NCBI GenBank assembly: GCA_011682565.1
Contig: JAACEJ010000277.1
Span: 1 to 5,633, forward strand
Length of the DNA: 5,633 nt
DNA from: Actinomycetota bacterium
GTDB lineage: Bacteria; Zhuqueibacterota; Zhuqueibacteria; Residuimicrobiales; Krinioviventaceae
Direction: 5' to 3'
The position numbers and the translations under genes were made by a program. Positions within the stretch are counted from its first letter, which is position 1; each line of letters starts with the position of its first letter. Positions 1-4,988 of the stretch are shown here, in pieces. The notes below the pieces were generated by a model. It was not told the origin of the DNA. It did not search any database and saw only the letters and a list, made by a program, of their open reading frames with translations.

Positions 1-1
1 G

Positions 2-940
2 GTACTTTCAAATGTCCGGTTTGATCGGGATTATCGTACTTTGGAGAACGGTATAAAATCGATGAATCCTGCTGAAATAAAAACGCTGGACGGGTTGCAA
101 GCAGCGCTGAATACCATTAACAAGGCCAGGAGCAAAGTGGATTCTTTGCAAAAGGCTGTTTCGGAGACCAGAACACATTTTACCGCTGATCTTGAAAATT
201 TTCAAAACAGTTTAAAACGTGCCGATGATTGGATAAAAGAGGACTATAAGAATGCTTTGGCCAAGGCCAAACTGCCTGATATAAACAGGCAGAACATCGG
301 CAAATTTATTTTTGGCAGCAAAATTGTTTACCAACTTGAGCGTATCCTGGGCATTACCGCTACTGTTCGCAAGTATGCCGCAAAATTCCAGTCGGATAAA
401 CCCAAAAAGGAAAAGCCGCCGAGACTGAAAGGCCAGAATATTCACTTTGTTCAGAAAAACGCAAAACCGGAATTTTGGGCCAGGAAAATTCATCTTTCCG
501 GAAAAACACAAGAGGGATTATCTTTCGCAGGAGAAGTTGATAACCTGGTTTCCAGCCAAAGGCTTATCGGCAAAACGACAACCTTTACGATCAAAGGTTC
601 GCGTGCCGACGGGAGTGCATTGAATGTGAACGGTGAGTTCAATTACCTGGACGAGGTTCCACAGGAAGCGTTTTCTTTGAAAATGAAGAAAATTCCTTTG
701 AGTAATGTAAAACTTGCGGATCTTTACTCTTGGGATTTTGACCTTTCCTGCGCTTGCTGGATTAGTTCCAGAAGAGAGAGCACTTTATCTTTTGCAGGCT
801 CCTTGATTCGTTTGATTTCTTCTTCCGAAAAATGTTCGTTCATAAAGTCAACAATCGGAAATCTTTCGAACCAGCAGTCGAAAGTCTTACGGCAGGGAGA
901 ACTCTGGTTTGCGTTGCGACAATATTCGAAACGAATTTGA
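2..940 (+). CDS. TIGR03545-family envelope protein, 5'-partial and apparently 3'-truncated
   Basis: The frame is open from the first bases of the window, so the true start lies upstream; the TTG at 41 is internal. The readable part has a Gln/Lys/Glu-rich, probably coiled-coil helical segment (about 80-250). It is followed by the FIFGSKIVYQLERILGI block (about 302-352), a basic Lys/Pro-rich linker, and a beta-rich segment with FWARKIHLSGKT and FTIKGSRADGS. This order matches my memory of the TIGR03545 family, long uncharacterised proteins often encoded beside TIGR03546 membrane proteins; no function is established. Family-like sequence ends near LSNVKLADL (about 720). From there to the stop at 938-940 the frame is antisense to the 724-990 gene and reads as low-quality sequence with clustered Ser, Cys and Arg. 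I infer that the original 3' end was lost by deletion or rearrangement. A distinct family with a natural end here is less likely. Confidence 0.6.
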   Translation, partial: VLSNVRFDRDYRTLENGIKSMNPAEIKTLDGLQAALNTINKARSKVDSLQKAVSETRTHFTADLENFQNSLKRADDWIKEDYKNALAKAKLPDINRQNIGKFIFGSKIVYQLERILGITATVRKYAAKFQSDKPKKEKPPRLKGQNIHFVQKNAKPEFWARKIHLSGKTQEGLSFAGEVDNLVSSQRLIGKTTTFTIKGSRADGSALNVNGEFNYLDEVPQEAFSLKMKKIPLSNVKLADLYSWDFDLSCACWISSRRESTLSFAGSLIRLISSSEKCSFIKSTIGNLSNQQSKVLRQGELWFALRQYSKRI

Positions 941-990
941 TGTCCGAGCATGGGGCATCGTCTTTCCTCATGATCAAAATCTGTAATCAT
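724..990 (-). CDS. Small conserved Cys-rich protein (88 aa), function unknown
   Basis: ATG at 990 is chosen over the in-frame TTG at 993 because a GGAG lies 7 bases upstream of the ATG. The protein begins with an acidic stretch. A Cys-rich N-terminal half follows, with RRCPMLGHQIRFEYCR, SPCRK and DCW: C12, H17, C24, C33 and C39. The C-terminal half is helical and charged (FSEEEIKRIKEPAKDKV, then LLELIQQAQE). The pattern CPxLGHxxxFxYCR...PCxxxxxCW followed by a KDKVxSLLELI helix resembles small conserved hypothetical proteins I recall from Deltaproteobacteria and relatives. The four cysteines could bind zinc or an Fe-S cluster, but this is inference. The gene lies 59 bases downstream of trpB2 on the same strand, with a palindromic hairpin between them, so co-transcription is possible. 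The reverse strand here is also open as the tail of the left-edge gene; the ordered Cys pattern and ribosome binding site favour this strand. Confidence 0.72.
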   Translation of the reverse strand: MITDFDHEERRCPMLGHQIRFEYCRNANQSSPCRKTFDCWFERFPIVDFMNEHFSEEEIKRIKEPAKDKVLSLLELIQQAQERSKSQE

Positions 991-1013
991 CAAACAACTC
1001 CATTAAAGCGTCA

Positions 1014-1043
1014 GACCTCAAAGGTTTTTAAACCTTTGAGGTC
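1014..1043. repeat. Perfect 14-bp inverted repeat hairpin between trpB2 and the Cys-rich gene
   Basis: GACCTCAAAGGTTT (1014-1027) is the exact reverse complement of 1030-1043, separated by two T bases. It folds as a 12-bp stem with a 6-base loop. Neither strand has a T-run after the stem, so it is not a standard intrinsic terminator. The motif resembles GACCTYxxAGGTTTT-type dispersed intergenic hairpins that I recall from FCB-group genomes. It begins 6 bases past the trpB2 stop, and could act as a 3'-end stabiliser, a weak terminator or a repeat insertion. Confidence 0.7.
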
Positions 1044-1049
1044 TTGGCA

Positions 1050-2417
1050 TTACGGTTTTGGCAGCCCTTCGAGGGATGCAAGAGATTTTCTAATGTCTTC
1101 TTCCGGCAGCGGATAATTGGTGAGCTTGTTGTTAAAATAAGCATCATAACCCAGGAGATCCATTAAACCGTGTCCGCTCCAGTTAAAGAGGATTACTTTT
1201 TCTTTGCCTTCCTCTTTTGCCTTTTTTGCCTCCTCGATGGTGGCAGCGATAGCATGAGACGTTTCGGGAGCAGAAATGAATCCCTCCGTCTTGGCCCAGA
1301 GAACAGCCGCTTCGTAACAATCGAGTTGATGCATGGCGCGCGGAGATGCCAGACCGTCTCGTATCGTCTGACTGACCAGCGGGGCCATACCGTGATAACG
1401 CAATCCACCGGCGTGAATCGGAGGAGGTACAAAATCATGGCCGAGTGTGTACATTGGCAGTAACGGCGTCATTTTCGCTGTATCGCCAAAATCATACGTA
1501 AAAGGTGCACGCGTCATTGTCGGGCAGGATGAGGGTTCCACCGGAATAATGTCGATTTCAGCGCCGTGAATTTTGTCGGCAATGAATGGAAACGACAGAC
1601 CGGCAAAGTTGCTGCCGCCGCCTGCACAACCAATGATCGTGTCTACCTTTTTCTCGCCGGCTAATTCCAACTGTTTTTTGGCCTCCAAACCAATAATTGT
1701 CTGATGCAGCATCACGTGGTTTAAAACGCTGCCCAGCGCATAACGTGTCTTGCCCGATTGGTCCGTTACAGCAGCTTCAACAGCCTCGCTGATGGCAATT
1801 CCGAGACTTCCCGGTGTGTCCGGCATCTTTGCCAGAATATCCCGACCTGCCTTTGTTTCATTGCTCGGGCTGGCAACACATTTGCCGCCCCAGGTCTCCA
1901 TCATCAGACGGCGAAACGGCTTTTGGTCAAAACTGATTCGCACCATGTAAACCTTGCACTCCAGACCGACCAGGGAACAGGCAAAACTCAGCGCGCTGCC
2001 CCATTGTCCTGCCCCGGTTTCGGTCGTTAATTTTTCGATACCGAACACCTTGTTATAATAAGCCTGGGGGACAGCCGTATTGGGCTTGTGGCTTCCAGGG
2101 GGGCTGACGCCTTCATTCTTGTAATAAATATGTGCAGGCGTACCCAAAGCCGCTTCAAGCCGTTTTGCCCGGTACAGCGGTGACGGACGCCACAGAGCGT
2201 ACATTTCCAGTACTTTTTCCGGAATATCGATCCAGCGTTCCGTGCTGACTTCTTGTTCTATTAAATTCATTGGAAAAACCGGGGCCAGCATATCCGGCGA
2301 AAGCGGTTTTCCGTCCGGTCCCAACGGTGGTAATGGTGGCGTGGGTAAATCAGCCGCCAGATTATACCATTGCCTGGGCATATCTTTTTCGTCGAGCAGA
2401 ATCTTTGTCGCGCTCAT
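1050..2417 (-). CDS. trpB: Tryptophan synthase beta chain, TrpB2 type (455 aa)
   Basis: PLP enzyme of fold type II that condenses indole with L-serine to make L-tryptophan, in the cytoplasm. The long N-terminus (PTPPLPPLGPDGKPLSP, then ALWRPSPLYRAKRLE) and the 455-residue length mark the TrpB2 clade (TIGR01415, COG1350) rather than the roughly 400-residue TrpB1. Visible functional residues are K111 in GSHKPNTA (PLP Schiff base), E133 in TETGAGQWG (catalytic glutamate), the GGGSN phosphate-binding loop at 266-270, PETSHA at 384-389 and SGHG at 414-417. The start is ATG 2417 because AAGGAGG sits 6 bases upstream; an in-frame TTG at 2462 would add 15 residues translated from leader RNA and is rejected. 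No trpA or other trp gene is in the window. TrpB2 in other organisms has been proposed to work with TrpA or to salvage indole. The Trp-rich leader peptide and terminator directly upstream indicate control by tryptophan supply. Confidence 0.95.
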   Translation of the reverse strand: MSATKILLDEKDMPRQWYNLAADLPTPPLPPLGPDGKPLSPDMLAPVFPMNLIEQEVSTERWIDIPEKVLEMYALWRPSPLYRAKRLEAALGTPAHIYYKNEGVSPPGSHKPNTAVPQAYYNKVFGIEKLTTETGAGQWGSALSFACSLVGLECKVYMVRISFDQKPFRRLMMETWGGKCVASPSNETKAGRDILAKMPDTPGSLGIAISEAVEAAVTDQSGKTRYALGSVLNHVMLHQTIIGLEAKKQLELAGEKKVDTIIGCAGGGSNFAGLSFPFIADKIHGAEIDIIPVEPSSCPTMTRAPFTYDFGDTAKMTPLLPMYTLGHDFVPPPIHAGGLRYHGMAPLVSQTIRDGLASPRAMHQLDCYEAAVLWAKTEGFISAPETSHAIAATIEEAKKAKEEGKEKVILFNWSGHGLMDLLGYDAYFNNKLTNYPLPEEDIRKSLASLEGLPKP

Positions 2418-2423
2418 CAGAAT

Positions 2424-2430
2424 CCTCCTT
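2424..2430 (-). promoter_or_regulatory. Strong Shine-Dalgarno site fixing the trpB2 start
   Basis: The minus strand reads AAGGAGG, 6 bases before ATG 2417. This decides the start against the upstream TTG at 2462. The site lies downstream of the terminator at 2500-2461, so it reaches the transcript only on read-through, or from a promoter inside 2460-2431. Confidence 0.85.
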
Positions 2431-2460
2431 GTTTTATTATAATGCCAATTAGGAATTTGC

Positions 2461-2500
2461 AAGAATAAAAAAACCCGCTGCGATATTTCGTAGCGGGTTT
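2461..2500 (-). terminator. Intrinsic terminator (attenuator) in the trpB2 leader
   Basis: On the minus strand the arm AAACCCGCTACGA (2500-2488) pairs with TCGCAGCGGGTTT (2483-2471). This gives a 13-bp stem with one U-G pair and a 4-base loop. Seven T bases follow (2473-2467), three of them within the stem. This is a textbook rho-independent terminator for leftward transcription. It lies after the leader peptide stop (2532) and 43 bases before the trpB2 start, so its place is that of an attenuator rather than the end of a long gene. Confidence 0.93.
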
Positions 2501-2625
2501 AAAAATCTTTGTTACCGGGTAATACTAATACTTAATAAAATACTCCATTCCCACTACGATCGAATATATGCCACCACCAGCCCCACCAGTGGTTCCAGTT
2601 TTTATAAACGATTTTTGTGGAAATG
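2488..2625 (-). promoter_or_regulatory. Tryptophan attenuator: alternative 1:2 and 2:3 pairings
   Basis: Segment 2, TCGTAGTGGG (2559-2550, leader codons 26-29), can pair with CCCGCTACGA (2497-2488), the 5' arm of the terminator. The 10 bp include one wobble. This antiterminator excludes the terminator helix. Segment 2 can instead pair upstream: CATTTCCAC (2625-2617) with GTGGGAATG (2554-2546), 9 bp with one wobble, or CCACT (2592-2588, inside the Trp run) with AGTGG (2555-2551). A ribosome stalled on Trp codons 14-22 (2597-2571) would leave segment 2 free to pair with the terminator arm and permit read-through. Fast translation would favour the terminator. The pairings are seen in the sequence; the mechanism is inferred from classical trp attenuation. 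Confidence 0.82.
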
Positions 2626-2636
2626 TGAAAAGTCAT
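2532..2636 (-). CDS. trpL: Trp-rich leader peptide of the trpB2 attenuator (34 aa)
   Basis: This short frame starts at ATG 2636 and ends at TAA 2532. Residues 14-22 read WNHWWGWWW, six Trp in nine codons, a density very unlikely by chance and typical of leader peptides that sense charged tRNA-Trp. The peptide carries no other motif and is presumably important only for its translation. A GGGA 8 bases upstream is a modest ribosome binding site. The frame begins about 20 bases after the predicted transcription start. It is followed by an intrinsic terminator and then trpB2 on the same strand, the order promoter, leader peptide, terminator, biosynthetic gene. The codons just after the Trp run contain the antiterminator segment. 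The symbol is given by analogy of position and role with enterobacterial trpL, not by sequence homology. Confidence 0.88.
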   Translation of the reverse strand: MTFHISTKIVYKNWNHWWGWWWHIFDRSGNGVFY

Positions 2637-2663
2637 AGTTTTAATCCCGTTAATTGGTTAAAT

Positions 2664-2692
2664 AATATAAAGAAAAATTAGAATGATGTCAA
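2664..2692 (-). promoter_or_regulatory. Sigma70-type promoter of the trp leader and trpB2
   Basis: The minus strand has a perfect -35 TTGACA (2692-2687), a 17-base spacer and a -10 of TATATT (2669-2664, one mismatch to consensus). The predicted start near 2657 would place the leader ATG about 20 bases into the transcript. No other feature explains this match, and its position fits the attenuator exactly. Confidence 0.8.
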
Positions 2693-2893
2693 GGTATTAT
2701 ATGACTTTTTCACTGGAAATTGAGATGGAAAGCAAGTATTATTACCCAACACATTACGCTACAAATTTAATATACTTTTTTTATAAAGATTTGTGGAGGT
2801 CGACAATCAACTTGTTGATTTTGTTTCTCAAAAGGTGTATTTTATTTTAATTGTTTTGATTTGTATAAATTATAGAAGGCATGGTAAAGCAGG
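2693..2893. other. Divergent intergenic region between trpB2 leader and HAD gene
   Basis: This AT-rich stretch holds no convincing gene. A possible weak rightward promoter is TTGATT (2815-2820), a 17-base spacer and TATTTT (2838-2843), which would give the HAD gene a leader of roughly 45 bases. A 49-codon open frame at 2701-2850 has an AAGG 6 bases upstream, but its composition looks random. Confidence 0.4.
2805..2820. promoter_or_regulatory. 16-base palindrome, possible operator for the HAD gene
   Basis: AATCAAC (2805-2811), two T bases and GTTGATT (2814-2820) form a perfect inverted repeat. It overlaps the possible -35 hexamer at 2815-2820, where a repressor could bind. It could equally be a weak AT-rich hairpin with the T-rich stretch that follows. 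The promoter itself is weak, so the role is uncertain. Confidence 0.3.
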
Positions 2894-3688
2894 ATGATGA
2901 AGCAAAATTCCGGGAAAATGCACTTGTATGATAAAAATAGAGATGTCCTGGCTCTTGATTTTGACGGCGTCATTGCAAACAGTATAAGTGAATGTCTTGT
3001 TGTTGGGCATAATGCATTTGCTGCATTCAAACGACGCAGTGATATCATTGATGAACTTGGGGGATTGGATGAACAACGAATTGCTGAAAGTAAAAGGCTG
3101 AGGAACTTTATCCGCTCCGGTGAAGATTATGTTTATATCAATCTGGCGATCGAGAAAAAGGCGGATATACAAAATCAGGCGGATTTTGATCACTTTACGG
3201 AAAAGTTTTCCGGTCTGCGTCCGACATTTTTTGATATCTTTTATCGCGAAAGAGAAAGATTCTCGAATGAACAGAGACAGAAATGGATACAGCTCAATCC
3301 TTTGTATGCGGGAATAAAAGAATTTTTACGCCGGTTTTCACCAAAGGATCATTTATTTATTATTACAACGAAAAAGATTTATTTTGTCAATCTTGTTCTT
3401 TCTGCTCAAAAAATCACTTTGCCCGAATCTCATCTCTTTCATGCCAACAGTTCCATACCAAAAAAAGAAATTATTTCAGGTTTATTAAAGTCGCACCGTA
3501 TCGCTCCCCAGCATTTTTATTTTGTTGATGACCAGGTGGATACGCTGCTCAAAGTACGGAATGTCGGGGTACATTGCATCTTTGCCGAATGGGGATATAA
3601 TAATACGGAACAAAAGGAAAAAGCCCTGCAGGCAGGGATAACATCCATGACGCTAAACGAATTTTATAAATATTTTCAGGGAGATTGA
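2894..3688 (+). CDS. HAD-superfamily hydrolase, phosphoglycolate phosphatase-like (264 aa)
   Basis: A cytoplasmic Mg-dependent phosphatase fold is expected. Motif I is LDFDGVIANS, with nucleophile D22 and acid/base D24. Residues 30-135 form a long helical cap (C1 type). Motif II is FIITTKK (T158 or T159), motif III a Lys in PKKEII (K190 or K191), and motif IV VDDQVD (D212, D213). The later AEWGYNN resembles the WGY segment of Gph-like phosphatases. All catalytic positions are present, so it is likely active; the substrate cannot be told. The start is uncertain. ATG 2894 and 2897 are adjacent with only a poorly spaced GCAGG or AGAAGG upstream, and Met9 (2918) is also possible, since the fold begins near residue 17. 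The stop is one base before the next start, so the two genes are probably one operon with coupled translation. Confidence 0.85.
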   Translation: MMKQNSGKMHLYDKNRDVLALDFDGVIANSISECLVVGHNAFAAFKRRSDIIDELGGLDEQRIAESKRLRNFIRSGEDYVYINLAIEKKADIQNQADFDHFTEKFSGLRPTFFDIFYRERERFSNEQRQKWIQLNPLYAGIKEFLRRFSPKDHLFIITTKKIYFVNLVLSAQKITLPESHLFHANSSIPKKEIISGLLKSHRIAPQHFYFVDDQVDTLLKVRNVGVHCIFAEWGYNNTEQKEKALQAGITSMTLNEFYKYFQGD

Positions 3689-3689
3689 T

Positions 3690-4715
3690 TTGCGATTTTA
3701 TTTTTCTTTTTTATTGCTTTTGCTCCTTTCCTGCAGTAAAAGTCTTGTGGATCACAATGGCGATGCTTCGGATATACAAAATTTTACAGCGGGGGAGACC
3801 TGTTTGTATCAATTGCAGGATGCAATCACAACCGATATAATCAAAGAAAAGTTTCCCTGGGTCATTATGGATTATTCCAAAACCGGCGAAGCGGCCACAG
3901 CGTACAGCACTGCGGAAATTCAGTCGCTTATCGATTCGGGAATAACACCGTTGGCCTATATTTCAATCGGAGAAGCTGAGGACTATCGCTTTTACTGGCA
4001 TTCGGTGTGGGTGTCACAACCGCAAGGCAACGATTTCACTGACAAGGCCCCGCAGTGGCTTGGGCACACGAACCCGGACTGGCCGGGGAATTATAAAGTG
4101 CGCTACTGGAACGATGACTGGCGCAACAAAAATCTCAAACCATATCTTGATGAAATCATTTTGCAAGGATTTAAAGGCGTTTATCTGGACATTATCGATG
4201 CCTTTGAATATTGGGGCGATGCCGGAAACTATGGCGGCAAGAACGGGGAAACAGCATTGACAAACGATCCGGTCGGCGACGAAGCGGAAGCAGCGCAACG
4301 AATGATAAACCTGGTGAAATGGATCGCTTCGTATTGCCGCGATAAAAGCGTTTTCGGGGAAGATTTTCTGATTTTTCCGCAAAACGGCGAGAGAATTTTG
4401 GATTATGATACGGATCATTCTTACCTGGAAACCATTTCCGGCCTCGGCAGAGAAGACATCTGGTACAGCGAAACCAATGAAAATTCTGCCCGGGACGTTA
4501 AAGAAATTTTGGGCTACCTCCGGCAATTTATAAAAAATGGAAAAACCGTTATTGCCGTAGATTATGTCGATGACGGCAGCGGCCTTACTGGTCAAAATCT
4601 GAAAAGAATCCTCGATTTTGCGTCAAAATGCAAAGCGGAAAGATTTCGCTACTATATCGGCAGAACGGACAGGAATCTCGATATGATTAATGTGATTGAA
4701 AATGTGCAACCCTGA
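3690..4715 (+). CDS. Putative lipoprotein, MJ1477/TM1410 (GH114-like) family (341 aa)
   Basis: The start is TTG 3690, one base after the HAD stop, with CAGGGAGA just upstream. A short basic N-terminus and hydrophobic run end in LLSC, a lipobox-like site with C15 as the lipidated residue, so it is probably exported and membrane-anchored. The mature part looks like a TIM-barrel of the MJ1477/TM1410 family (TIGR01370), related to GH114 endo-alpha-1,4-polygalactosaminidases. Typical strand-end motifs are FPWVIMDYS (55-63), LAYISIGEAEDYR (88-100), FKGVYLDIIDAFEYW (161-175), FPQNGE (229-234), GLGREDIWYSE (251-261) and TVIAVDYVDD (286-295). Acidic residues E95, D167 and D170 are plausible active-site candidates. 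Length fits an intact gene. Substrate is unknown; an exopolysaccharide or cell-surface glycan rich in galactosamine is an inference from the family. No clear terminator follows. Confidence 0.85.
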   Translation: MRFYFSFLLLLLLSCSKSLVDHNGDASDIQNFTAGETCLYQLQDAITTDIIKEKFPWVIMDYSKTGEAATAYSTAEIQSLIDSGITPLAYISIGEAEDYRFYWHSVWVSQPQGNDFTDKAPQWLGHTNPDWPGNYKVRYWNDDWRNKNLKPYLDEIILQGFKGVYLDIIDAFEYWGDAGNYGGKNGETALTNDPVGDEAEAAQRMINLVKWIASYCRDKSVFGEDFLIFPQNGERILDYDTDHSYLETISGLGREDIWYSETNENSARDVKEILGYLRQFIKNGKTVIAVDYVDDGSGLTGQNLKRILDFASKCKAERFRYYIGRTDRNLDMINVIENVQP

Positions 4716-4750
4716 CTTGGTCAAGAATGAGAGGCAAAATAAGGAGATTT

Positions 4751-4780
4751 AACGCAGAGCACGCCGAGCTCGCAGAGAGA
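4751..4780. repeat. CGCAGAG-type dispersed repeat, three 9-base units
   Basis: CGCAGAG (4753-4759), CGCCGAG (4762-4768) and CGCAGAG (4771-4777) recur with a 9-base period. The pattern resembles the ACGCAGAGxCGCAGAGA intergenic repeats I recall from many environmental bacterial genomes. It is purine-biased on one strand and does not fold into a strong hairpin. Confidence 0.55.
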
Positions 4781-4827
4781 AATTATACTTGTTGAGGGTT
4801 AGTTTGTAACATGACTTTTGAAGTCGT

Positions 4828-4924
4828 GTCATTGCGAGCGAAACGAAGTGGAGCGAAGCAATCTCATGCTTAACAGGCAGTTATGAGATTGCTTCGTCGT
4901 TCGTTCCTTACTCTTCGCAATGAC
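4828..4924. repeat. MITE-like dispersed inverted repeat (GTCATTGCGA ... TCGCAATGAC)
   Basis: The ends are perfect inverted repeats: GTCATTGCGA (4828-4837) with TCGCAATGAC (4915-4924). The inner arms are also perfect: CGAAGCAATCTCAT (4854-4867) with ATGAGATTGCTTCG (4883-4896), around a 15-base loop. The intermediate parts have diverged. The GTCATTGCGAGxxGAAGCAATCTC motif is one I recognise as a widely dispersed bacterial repeat, often annotated with spurious frames such as the MRLLRRSF one here. It suggests a non-autonomous mobile element or repeat insertion upstream of the next gene. Confidence 0.8.
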
Positions 4925-4988
4925 AAACACAAGTATATTAACCTCGTTGGTAAGAAAAAAACACAAGCATTAGCCGAAAGGAACTCTT

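Larger units (their letters stand above)
4716..4988. other. Gene-free, repeat-bearing intergenic region
   Basis: No credible gene is seen on either strand. It contains a CGCAGAG-type repeat (4751-4780), a small 9-bp hairpin (arms 4809-4817 and 4821-4829, loop TTG, no T-run) and a 97-base imperfect inverted repeat (4828-4924). A short frame starting at 4883 is the translation of the repeat arm. No convincing promoter for the gene at 4989 was found. Confidence 0.6.

Noticed and set aside
1014..1043. Palindrome as a standard intrinsic terminator of trpB2
   Set aside because: The stem is perfect, but the sequence after it on both strands is mixed, not T-rich; kept as a repeat instead.
2436..2456. 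Possible second leftward promoter: TATAAT at 2441-2436 with TTGCAA 15 bases upstream
   Set aside because: The -10 is perfect, but the spacer is only 15 bases and the -35 matches 4 of 6. In AT-rich leader DNA this may be chance. If real it would bypass the attenuator, so start-site mapping is worth a look.
2418..2462. Extension of TrpB2 by 15 residues from TTG 2462
   Set aside because: The extension is leader RNA containing the AAGGAGG ribosome binding site of ATG 2417, and TrpB2 proteins do not need it.
2701..2850. 49-codon rightward frame with AAGG 6 bases upstream
   Set aside because: Composition rich in Tyr, Leu and Phe reads like translated AT-rich spacer, its start lies next to the trp promoter, and no motif is recognised.
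4014..4595. 193-codon leftward frame inside the GH114-like gene
   Set aside because: Entirely antisense to a gene with clear family motifs.
4809..4829. 9-bp hairpin as terminator of the HAD/GH114-like operon
   Set aside because: There is no T-run on either side, the stem includes a wobble pair, and it overlaps the first bases of the dispersed repeat.
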